NCBI GenBank assembly: GCA_000333855.2
Contig: CM007320.1
Coordinates: 682,867-746,866, forward strand
Direction of reading: 5' to 3'
Source of the DNA: Endotrypanum monterogeii
Lineage: Eukaryota; Euglenozoa; Kinetoplastea; Trypanosomatida; Trypanosomatidae
DNA: 64,000 nucleotides
The position numbers and the translations under genes were made by a program. Positions within the stretch are counted from its first letter, which is position 1. Each line of letters begins with the position of its first letter. The notes beneath the pieces are model-generated. The model was not told the origin of the DNA and made no database searches. It worked only from the letters and a program-made list of their open reading frames with translations. Positions 57,201 through 64,000 of this stretch are shown piece after piece.

Positions 57201-59267
57201 GTTGCGCACTCTCAGCTCTGAGAACACCTTCAAGATGCTCTCCAAGTACGAGGGATCGATAGAGGAAGCAAGGAGCGTGACAAGCTTCACGTGGAGCATC
57301 AGCACGTTTGCCTTAAGGGTGCTGCTCACGAGCCCACGGGGTCCGCTGCGGTCTGCACCCACCAAGGCAAGCAAGGTGCTCCGCACGTAAGGCTCCACGG
57401 CAACGAAGAGTGTGTTACGATGCTGCCCACCATTTGCGATGATGTGATAGATGAGGTAATGAACAGCACCCTCCATCTGCAAAAGGGGATCGCGCAAATA
57501 GCCCATCAGCTTTTCCTCCACCGCCTTCGCACCGGCGCACTCCGAAAGCGTTGACAAGACGCGACTCACTGAAGACTGACCAGCGACGTGCACCGTGCCA
57601 TTCACGGAACACAGGAGCGAAGAACTGCGCGCCGCTGCGCAGTACGGACACTTAGATGTCACATCACGAAAGTACTCCACGGCCGAGTCCATAGCCTCGA
57701 TCACGTGATCCTGATGGAGCACCATGGCCAATTCTGCGCATAGCAACTGTGGATCGAGTGCAATGTCGCTGATGGTATCGAAGGCCTCGCTGGACAACTT
57801 GCCGAGCGCCTCGATTGTCTTTGGAGCAACAGCGATCCGAAGAGCCTTCAGCATGTCGGTGGCACGACGAGAAGCAGTGATAGAGCAACTGCGTACAACC
57901 TCACGGAGCAGGAAAAGTACATTGTAAACGCTTGTGTTGTTCTCACTGATTGAGGCAGCTACCTCGTCAGGTGTCTCGCGCCCCGTCATAGCCATTCCTG
58001 CGCCGCGAGCAAGTGATATCATCACCTTTGCAAACATGGACACAGACATGTGCGAATCGATAGCAAGAGTGGACATGAAATACGCCGCGTGCGGCATACG
58101 ACAATTGATGAGGGCCACCGTCTCGAGCGCGCCGTCTGTCTCGTTGTCAAAGCAACTTTGCAGAGTAGCACATAAGCACATGTAAAAAGGATTCATGGTA
58201 CCCATGCCGGGTGTGCACTGAGACAAGAGTTCACGTAAGAGGTGCTTTCGAGTAGAAGGTATGCTCAGGAATCCAGCCATATCACTGTGGCACAAACTCG
58301 GGTACAGAAACCGCTCCACATACTCACGCCGTACTGGGGAGCGGAACCGTAGAAACAGTTCACTACAGTGAATCGAGAGGGCACGGCCGAATGTTGGCCC
58401 GTGAGCTGGGTCCACCACCGCACGCTTCAGCCGCTCGTAGCAGGCGAGGATAAAGTCTACATTCATCTTCACGGGCTTGGTCTTGAGCACGTACTGGAGC
58501 GCGGTGACCTGCTCATCCATGCGCACTTCACCCACTGTCTGCACGAGCAGTGCCAGTGCACGGTTGGCCACCAGTGGCGAAGTGCACTCACAGTAAGTCT
58601 CTAGTCGGTCGTGGAACTGATACACAATGCTGAGCGGCACCACAGCAAGGGCAATAAGTGTGGTGGTCATTGTCGCAAAGCCATGATACTGCGGAGGTGG
58701 TAAGAGTACTACGCAGTGAGCTGCGCCACGGCAAGTCGGTGAGGGCAAACCAAACACGTGATCACGAAGCACCTGCTGGACAAAGGGGTGATGTAGCTGG
58801 TCCTCCTCGGTTATCTGCGACAAGACCGCTGTGATCAACTGCACGTACAACTCCACATCGGAAACGCTTACGCGAGCCATTTGCATATGAAAAAGAAATG
58901 ATGCGTAGCTCAGACTCACACAGAAAGGGCGGCCATCAATAAGAGGCTCTGTCTTCGTGTAGTATGAAGCGAGCGTGTGAAGGGTGCTAGGCGAATCAGC
59001 GTGCGTCTTCAGATGGCGCTGCACCTGGGTCACACAGTTGTTGAAAAGCGAGCGATCTTCTTCGCTGTCGGCGCGGACCCCAGATCTGAATTGCTCGCTG
59101 CCCTCCGAGTGCGCGACAGCGCCGCCAATCCCATGGTGACTGCCCTGACGTCGCTGCTGAGAGCGACGCACCGTAGCCGAGCTGCCGCGCGAGGAAGACA
59201 CTCGACTACGATGGTGAGCGCTGCCCAACCCATTAAGCGAAGCACCGGAGAATAAGTTGAGCACCAT
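54291..59267 (-). CDS. Large hypothetical protein: helical N-terminal half, disordered C-terminal half (1658 aa)
   Basis: I do not recognise this protein. After a basic Ser/Arg/Gly-rich N-terminus (to about 75) the first some 1000 residues are compact and helix-rich. They have repeated Leu/Ala patterns, for example LYVQLITAVLSQITEEDQLH, SPLVANRALALLVQTVGEV and LKANVLMLHVKLVTLLASS, like a HEAT/ARM scaffold. A CPYC motif sits near residue 565. The last some 600 residues are acidic and Ser/Thr/Gln/Pro-rich and probably disordered. They contain a conserved-looking island RGRNFFLNQFTRQEVGSTLQ. The size and design fit a subunit of a large nuclear or RNA-processing complex, but this is inference. 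The 30 codons upstream of the ATG cross the pyrimidine tract and splice acceptor (59315-59314), so the protein starts MVLNLFSGASLNG. Confidence 0.88.
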   Translation of the reverse strand: MVLNLFSGASLNGLGSAHHRSRVSSSRGSSATVRRSQQRRQGSHHGIGGAVAHSEGSEQFRSGVRADSEEDRSLFNNCVTQVQRHLKTHADSPSTLHTLASYYTKTEPLIDGRPFCVSLSYASFLFHMQMARVSVSDVELYVQLITAVLSQITEEDQLHHPFVQQVLRDHVFGLPSPTCRGAAHCVVLLPPPQYHGFATMTTTLIALAVVPLSIVYQFHDRLETYCECTSPLVANRALALLVQTVGEVRMDEQVTALQYVLKTKPVKMNVDFILACYERLKRAVVDPAHGPTFGRALSIHCSELFLRFRSPVRREYVERFLYPSLCHSDMAGFLSIPSTRKHLLRELLSQCTPGMGTMNPFYMCLCATLQSCFDNETDGALETVALINCRMPHAAYFMSTLAIDSHMSVSMFAKVMISLARGAGMAMTGRETPDEVAASISENNTSVYNVLFLLREVVRSCSITASRRATDMLKALRIAVAPKTIEALGKLSSEAFDTISDIALDPQLLCAELAMVLHQDHVIEAMDSAVEYFRDVTSKCPYCAAARSSSLLCSVNGTVHVAGQSSVSRVLSTLSECAGAKAVEEKLMGYLRDPLLQMEGAVHYLIYHIIANGGQHRNTLFVAVEPYVRSTLLALVGADRSGPRGLVSSTLKANVLMLHVKLVTLLASSIDPSYLESILKVFSELRVRNNHDALALWYMGNVLLRSCRSNLELLPTDPQENNYCVAYPGCAPACATTADNAQLVLKLLHRAHGFSPEMHKLVGCCVCKLIQEFNMQAPNICNTLLSPFGFYPVGLESLNTFALPVGAGSTFWCFFLQQMRDSAPARTAFMATLAKSLSRRFRIASPINALAPYGVEPTAPLFIIMAYEAMKRNPPLARVLLYMVSQWMKQAGHPPGKFACLVYVCVQLITVVLERAEGPAAVEVEAETPQDRQQFDDAVKKAARVLKTQEARLDKLAPTARRENVEFFHLLRRLQRRVNRTLAAASGEIVVGDEDSEEYADLGDTVGTSSPNGHAHQESIPDAVYAMQELQHAADNSVFDDYAGGGDREDDDAYGDDEHVCTTTSAGFASRTQTEISSGSAEGPHAPARARPLPQGISSILLSHTQSSRKVSDGDDTTLEKSVTSLGAYRDADKQVGAEHVSHDVGYDGSSQHWRNGTGVDSRPLTQRSRRWSASRGVQTMVSLTSPLPSVQASQRSVGTSPIQPTSSPSSVSVMRRDGAEHPSSAAVAAETVAAPEQNISITSVNQRQRSRTRPPSPVSLLNEGSQTPAPRGSAWREPDLTDCVGGDITPIDDYTGVPRLQATTTSDGIILPSGMVLEYLRTHQGMDSLQHELNQLDQQWMVQQVAAYVAHNGGMVGAACPSPTVGGGVASVQSVTMEGCSNNYGRPHTDPSQVAPSRTVRTEVHMVGSAASSSRLPPQEERTRVVTAATGFHEESQVDVIDGEHSIRAVSGPPDDSDHTRPAGEDDLSKRRRVEAAEDNVTATSLPPPVSPASAFRGRNFFLNQFTRQEVGSTLQDIHYLQRQQQANMSVLTGAQESGERLEQADDALQRKTPHQTQSSSSVAGEGAPPTTPFGQVILPTWVVEQRNDTAIRELRQVMGAYNPNDTRLSTSTGKRSRIHGSGTGGGSGNSAAWWAEMSSAPMPNYAADPQYSMELF

Positions 59268-60772
59268 TACTGCTGTGTGCTTTGTCTCAGCGCCGACGAT
59301 TCTGTGAACGTATCTGCAGAAAAAAGAGAAAAAAAAGAAGGGAAATGCATCGAGCACCTTCCTCGTCGAAGCAGAGTGCGCGTGAAATCAGCCGAGGGAG
59401 AACCAACCGAGCTGGAAAAAAAAACGAAATATTCACCAGACGGGAAAAAAAAACGCAGGTCGAAGAGGCACTCAGACGCGCACACGGACATTCATCACTG
59501 TAGAGAAAACGGAAAAGAAGAGCGAGACGTGAGATATGTATCCTCAGCCCCTTCCGAAAACGAAGAAAAAATGAAGAACTCTTTTGTCTATCTATTTTTG
59601 TCGGTGTCTATGTTGTGGTCACACTCAGAATACCTGTCGTCCTCGCCGCCCTCAGTAGTAATGATATTCTCTAGTCTTTATTTAACTGAAGACGAAGAGT
59701 ACCTGGGTGAGATGGTTGCCTAGAAACACCAAAATATAAATATATATATGTATAAATATGTCGATGCAAACCCTGCACGAGACGTTGTGCGCGCTCTGGT
59801 GACTCGGAGAGAAAAGAAAAAAAAAGAGATGATGACCGGTACTCAAGACAGTAGCATGACAAAGCGCCCGCGTACCTTTTTGGGAATGTGTGTGTGTGTG
59901 TGTATGTGTATGTGTCTAGTGTTGAACAGTAGAAAAATGACGAGCGCTGTCACCTTTGCCTCTCACCTGTGCTGTGTGCATGCGTGCGGTGACACATGGG
60001 AAGGAGACATGGAGAAGGAGCGGTAGAAATAAACAGAGTTTTTACACGTGCCGAGAGAAATCATCTTTTCCTTGACGAAATAGAGCGAGAGAAATCATCA
60101 CCACACCATCAGAAACGCCTTTCATTATTCCCTCACCCATCGCTTTTACACAAGTGACTACGCAAGAAGAACGCTAGTTACACTAGCTTCCCCTTTGACT
60201 AGGAATCAAAGAGCTACGACGCACCTACTCTTTCGATAAATGCCGCAGCCTTCTCTTTTCCGCGACATGACGCATTAATGTCAGTGGTACGTTTCTTAAT
60301 TTATTTTCCGTTCACTACAGGTGCCCGATGAATACCCTCTCCTCTGTTCCCGATGAATTAAAAAAAAAAAACTTGACCACAAGCCTGCACAAAGCAGGAG
60401 TCTGAGTTGTTGCTGTTTTTTTTTTTTTTGTCAACCTGCCAGAGTATACTGTCCCTCTAAAACTAGAGAGCAATGCGCTTCCCCCTTCCCTCACAAGGCG
60501 CTTCTTTGAGCAGGTCGACGCGGCAGTGAAGAAGCAAGTGATGCGAGAAAAAACTAAAGCACTGCTGGTAGGGAAAGTTTTGGAAGGTGGAGAGAAGCAA
60601 AAAAAAAAGGTATGCAAACACGCAAACATTAGAAGGCAGCGGTGGCTCCAATGAGAAAAAAAAAAGAGGCGGGAAGGCGGGAACAGCACACACGAGGGAA
60701 AGAGAGAGCAACGTGATATCGCATGCTGTGTATCAGTAGTTTTGGTAGTATACATGTGTACGTCCCGCGTTG
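59268..60772. other. Intergenic spacer
   Basis: This lies between the 424-aa gene and the 1658-aa gene. It contains the splice tract of the 1658-aa gene, a short AT-rich repeat (59735-59757), a GT run (59888-59914), two adjacent small hairpins (60173-60187 and 60194-60210) and T/A homopolymers (60361-60371, 60417-60430). No credible ORF; no tRNA despite a 5-bp stem with 7-base loop at 60194-60210. Confidence 0.5.
59314..59345 (-). promoter_or_regulatory. Predicted trans-splicing signal for the 1658-aa gene
   Basis: A pyrimidine tract on the minus strand (about 59345-59319) runs into CTGCAG, with the first AG at 59315-59314. Predicted 5' UTR 46 nt. This is the most canonical acceptor in the window. 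Confidence 0.7.
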
Positions 60773-62047
60773 TTACTTGCGCTTTGGGCGACGCGTCGTG
60801 GGTGCCGCCTCGACGAACTCCAGCTGCCGACGAAAAGCTGCTGGTACGATGCGAGGTACATGCTCACTAGCCCTAGTGATCCCAAATGGACTTCGGAAAA
60901 CAGAGGCATTCGACCTATCAAATGCGAGGCCTTGGTGGTGCGCTACGGGAGCATCCGACGCCCCAGTAGGTTTGTGTTGGCGCATGTCTACCCGGCTAAA
61001 GGTAGCCGCGGCCAGTGCCGGACAGCGACTCCACAAGCGGGATATCGTTGACTCTGCGGAGGTGGCGCCACGGCAAGAGGACGGTAAAGCAGTAGACGGC
61101 CCCCCCGCACCGCCGCTCCTCGCCGATGTGCTGGAAAGCGGCATAAGCACGACCCTACCCATAGGGTAAGCGTCGGTGGATCTTTCGGTCACTGATATAT
61201 TTTTCGCAGGTCTCGGCTCAGCAGTGTAGTTTTCCAGCTGCCTCAGAACGTTTGTCATCGTCTGCTGTGCAACCTGAGATATTTTACTGCACCCCACATC
61301 ACCTGCAGCATGAGACCTCTCCGCATCCCATGAATGATCTGGCGTGTCTGCCAGCGGTGTCGGTGGGGCTGTGAGCTCGCGGGGAAGCGATACGGATGGC
61401 GCAACAGTCTCAGCTGTGGATCCCTGAAGGACACTATCGCCCAGCATCGATGAATTGACTACGCCTGAATCACCACATGGCGGCGGGTCGGTACTGGTTG
61501 CCGAGAACCTCCGGGTGAAAGACGCCATCAGATGCGGTGAATCTGTGCCGCTTTCTGTGAACGGTTGTGTGGGCGGAGACATCAGAGCTGATTCTGATGG
61601 CATGCCGAGCTTGGGCTTTTGATCGAAGCCGGAGAGCCGAATCGTTTGCACAGAAGGCGGGCCGAGAATGGCGTCCACGATCACAGGGTCGGTTGGCGAG
61701 AGCGGGGGAGGAGCGCAACGTGCTGCAAAACCGCCAAACGGTTGGCAGGACGGTGGCCAAAAGACTGGCTCCTTATTGCAGTGCAGCGGGGGAGTTACCG
61801 GCGTCTGTTGCAGTGAGTGTTGAGACACTGAAGGCAAAGTAGAGGTGTCAAGCTGCCGATCAGATGCGATTGCTTGCACGCCGCGTGGTACATCACTCCT
61901 AGTAGCCGCGTAGCGAAGAAGCTCACGCACATCTACGCACATCGCTGTAATTGGTGGTGGCGCCAGAGCTGTCCTTGTCACGGTGTGCGAAAGAGTCGGA
62001 GAAGCAGGCGCTCGACGAGATGACGCGGGAGCGGCACGGCGTGTCAT
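60773..62047 (-). CDS. Low-complexity hypothetical protein (424 aa)
   Basis: Function unknown. The protein is rich in Pro, Ser, Thr and Ala and probably disordered. Short ordered patches occur at MCVDVRELLRYAATRSDVPRG (near the N-terminus), ISQVAQQTMTNVLRQLENYT (a likely helix) and the basic end VPAAFRRQLEFVEAAPTTRR. No known domain. The frame continues 32 codons upstream from a GTG, but the minus-strand tract and AG at 62069-62068 place the mRNA start 20 nt before the ATG used (MTRRAAPASS). Codon-like composition over 1.3 kb, clean splice signal and position in the cluster support a real gene. Confidence 0.75.
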   Translation of the reverse strand: MTRRAAPASSRRAPASPTLSHTVTRTALAPPPITAMCVDVRELLRYAATRSDVPRGVQAIASDRQLDTSTLPSVSQHSLQQTPVTPPLHCNKEPVFWPPSCQPFGGFAARCAPPPLSPTDPVIVDAILGPPSVQTIRLSGFDQKPKLGMPSESALMSPPTQPFTESGTDSPHLMASFTRRFSATSTDPPPCGDSGVVNSSMLGDSVLQGSTAETVAPSVSLPRELTAPPTPLADTPDHSWDAERSHAAGDVGCSKISQVAQQTMTNVLRQLENYTAEPRPAKNISVTERSTDAYPMGRVVLMPLSSTSARSGGAGGPSTALPSSCRGATSAESTISRLWSRCPALAAATFSRVDMRQHKPTGASDAPVAHHQGLAFDRSNASVFRSPFGITRASEHVPRIVPAAFRRQLEFVEAAPTTRRPKRK

Positions 62048-63195
62048 TGAATCGTTCAACGAAAAAGCTAGAAGTAGGGAAAGAGAAATGAATATTCCGG
62101 CCGCAGGACCTCCAGGGACCTGAGCACGGTGAGTAACAACCACCCTTTTTTTTTTTTAATGGGAGGGGGGAGCGGGGGACTGCCTAGTGCGTATTTCTGT
62201 TGGGGGGAGGGGGGGGTCGATGTGACCCCTGTGTGTGGGTACCCCCGGAGAGGGTTGTTCTGGAAGCGGTGATGCAAGTCTCTGAAAGGGAAAAGAAAAC
62301 ATCAACGAGCAGAACAAGACAAATAGAATTTGACAGAAAAGAAGCTGCACTTGGTGTGTGCGAAACAACGACAATGCGCACAGGCACCCGGACGGGGAGA
62401 CATGAATCTGAAAAAGAAGTGCGTCTGGTTAGAACAGACATAAGCCTCGAGTCAAGAAAACATGAGGTAAAGTGGGCACGTGACAGGAGGCTAACCCCTC
62501 CTCCGGAGGAGGCGTACAATAAAAAAGACCACTGCAGGTCACACCACTGCAAGTGCAGCGGGTGGAGTCTGTGTTGGACTTTTCTGAGGGCACTCGGGAT
62601 GATTAAAAAATATATTTGAAAAAGGAAGAAAAAGCACAACTGCGTTTTCAAGCCATTTTGGTTATTTTGTTTTTCCTTTTTTTTGTTTTGTTTTCAAGAC
62701 GCCACGAAAGCGAAGAGCGCAGGAGCAAGCGCCTCTGTACATACAAGGTGAAGAGACCATCCGTGTCTCATGACAAACACACACACGACCACGTGTGTTT
62801 CCAGATAGCAGAAGAAAAAAAAATGCAAAGCTGTCGAGAGATCAGGAGATGGATGAGCGCAATGAGCACAGCAAGGTTCAAGTACACTAAGAGGGAAAAA
62901 AGAAAAGCTCAGCACGGAAAGCTTCAAGGTGGGGGCTGCTAAACCATCAGCAGAGATCAGGAAACCGCAGCGGATAAGCATCAAACAATCTGCCTGAAGG
63001 TCCCTGCCCCCTTCGAATACCACTAGCAAGAAGAGAGGTCCGCAAAAAAAAAAGGAAACGACGAAGGCGAAGGGAGTCCATTAGACACCCCCTCCCGAAG
63101 AAAAGACTTTCACCAACTCACCCTTCTACCGGCTGTTGCCTTCCAGTGCAGCCTCCCCCCCTATTCCGTCGCACTCCCCCCCCCTCTGTTTCTCT
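62048..63195. other. Intergenic spacer
   Basis: This lies between trypanin and the 424-aa gene. It holds T12 (62147-62158), G runs (62200-62216), T-rich and A-rich runs (62650-62695, 63043-63052) and C runs (63155-63184). No ORF or RNA gene is supported; no long TA repeat. Confidence 0.5.
62068..62090 (-). promoter_or_regulatory. Predicted trans-splicing signal for the 424-aa gene
   Basis: On the minus strand tract 62090-62071 (tttctctttccctacttc) is followed directly by AG at 62069-62068. This predicts a 20-nt 5' UTR and supports the ATG at 62047. Confidence 0.65.
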
Positions 63196-64000
63196 CTAGA
63201 CCTGTACGACACTGGTCCGATCTAGCGGTGCCAGGCCAACGGCACGGCAGCGGCGCTCATACTCCTCGATCATTGCGTTAATCTTCTTTTCCAGTCGGCG
63301 CATTTCAAAATGCAGGTCTTTGATAATCTGATTCTTCTGCTGCACTTCAGTGTCTATCTCGCTGGAGATCAGCTCCATCGAAGTCGGCTCCAAATTCATG
63401 GCTCTCAAGACACCATCCAGTTGTGCGTCGCGCTGCTCCAACCGCGCGTGTGCCTCAATCAGATTTTGATGCAGCGAGTTATTGCGCTCCGCTACGACGT
63501 CCATCGCCTCTCGCAGCGCGGACTCGAATTTTGAGCGCAACTCCTCACGCTCGTTGTAGACGCTCTTGTATTTATCCTCCAGCGTTTCCTTCTCCCGCCG
63601 AAGTGTATTCAACTGCTGCTGAAGCACCCTGAATAATCCGCGGGTGCTACGAAGGTTTTCCTTGTCCTGAATGTGTTGCTGCTTCTTTGCTTGAAGCTCT
63701 GCCACCTCCTTTTCTAGTTGCTCCAGTGGAGCAACGAGATTCTCGTTTTCCCTTTCGATCTCGAACATCAGCCCCTCGTTGTGATCATCATTTTTCTTCA
63801 TAGTGGCTATCTCATTCTTGAGAGATTGAATGATCTCCAAGTTGTTCTGCGTGATGTGGTTGTAGTAAGTTTTCATTTCAGAGAACTTATTTTCGTGCTG
63901 CTGGAGAAGGTGATTGATGTGAAGGTTGTATCGCTCCTCAGCATCTTGCACCTCAGCCCGGCGGCGCAGCTCTAGGTCCTCGCGCAGCGTGCTCAGCTTT
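63196..64000 (-). CDS. DRC4: Trypanin / dynein regulatory complex subunit 4 (GAS8 homologue), 3' part only
   Basis: The gene is cut by the window edge: 267 codons to the stop are visible, and the reading frame continues open to position 64000. The GTG at 63951 is internal, not a start. The sequence is a continuous coiled coil matching the conserved GAS8/DRC4/trypanin family: LREDLELRRRAEVQDAEERY, FSEMKTYYNHITQNNLEIIQ, LMFEIERENENLVAPLEQLE, and near the end IIKDLHFEMRRLEKKINAMI. DRC4 is a subunit of the nexin-dynein regulatory complex that links outer doublets and regulates dynein in the axoneme. In Trypanosoma brucei trypanin is needed for coordinated flagellar beating. The family length is about 450-480, so roughly the N-terminal 40% is missing here because of the window, not because of truncation. 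Confidence 0.96.
   Translation of the reverse strand, partial: KLSTLREDLELRRRAEVQDAEERYNLHINHLLQQHENKFSEMKTYYNHITQNNLEIIQSLKNEIATMKKNDDHNEGLMFEIERENENLVAPLEQLEKEVAELQAKKQQHIQDKENLRSTRGLFRVLQQQLNTLRREKETLEDKYKSVYNEREELRSKFESALREAMDVVAERNNSLHQNLIEAHARLEQRDAQLDGVLRAMNLEPTSMELISSEIDTEVQQKNQIIKDLHFEMRRLEKKINAMIEEYERRCRAVGLAPLDRTSVVQV

Noticed and set aside
60194..60210. Stem-loop resembling a tRNA anticodon arm with AGG in the loop
   Set aside because: No matching T-arm, D-arm or acceptor stem can be found around it.
63196..63951. Trypanin as a complete 251-aa protein starting at 63951
   Set aside because: The codon there is GTG, and the conserved coiled-coil frame continues open to the window edge, so the gene is merely cut.
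1..64000. Strand-switch region, origin or centromere-like region within the window
   Set aside because: All accepted genes run on the minus strand without a convergence or divergence point, and no skew change could be supported by eye.

Overview
The window is nuclear DNA of a trypanosomatid protist, most likely a Leishmania-like member of the Leishmaniinae. The evidence is as follows. Seventeen intronless protein genes all lie on the minus strand, in one directional cluster with no strand switch. They are separated by 1-4 kb spacers full of pyrimidine tracts, (TA)n, (CA)n and homopolymer runs. Most starts are preceded on the minus strand by a polypyrimidine tract followed by an AG, the layout of a spliced-leader trans-splicing acceptor. 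Several proteins are kinetoplastid or flagellate types: trypanin/DRC4, major vault protein, mitoribosomal uS5 and a MORN-repeat protein. No tRNA, rRNA, transposon ORF or CRISPR array was recognised. Species and chromosome cannot be fixed from the sequence alone.

Transcription runs from high to low coordinates. In that order the genes are: the 3' part of trypanin/DRC4 (63.2-64.0 kb, cut by the window edge); a 424-aa disordered protein; a 1658-aa protein with a structured N-terminal half and a disordered C-terminal half; a 180-aa cysteine-rich membrane protein; the nucleolar ribosome-assembly factor NOC3; major vault protein; mitochondrial ribosomal protein uS5m; two DEAD-box helicases resembling RRP3/DDX47 and HAS1/DDX18; a Ras-like GTPase with a split G domain and a CaaX end; an approximately 20-repeat MORN protein; an XRN 5'-3' exoribonuclease; a TPR protein; a 106-aa single-span mitochondrial-looking protein; an NAD(P)-dependent aldehyde dehydrogenase resembling succinate-semialdehyde dehydrogenase; a beta-propeller type I membrane protein; and a 1808-aa putative mitochondrial protein.

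Neighbours need not share a function in such clusters, because regulation is mostly post-transcriptional. Even so, three nucleolar ribosome-assembly factors (NOC3, RRP3-like, HAS1-like), an XRN nuclease and a mitoribosomal protein fall within about 30 kb. The remaining genes point to the flagellum (DRC4, perhaps the MORN and TPR proteins), mitochondrial metabolism and the cell surface.

The most unusual items are: the GTPase, whose G domain appears split by about 125 residues and whose nucleotide-binding motifs are degenerate; a 144-base AG-free zone carrying a CA repeat in front of the vault protein gene, which fixes its start; a hexanucleotide pyrimidine minisatellite in front of the GTPase gene; and a recurrent long (TA)n tract in 10 of 16 intergenic spacers. 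Every start codon below was checked to be ATG. Several of these ORFs extend upstream through GTG codons, and those extensions were not used.
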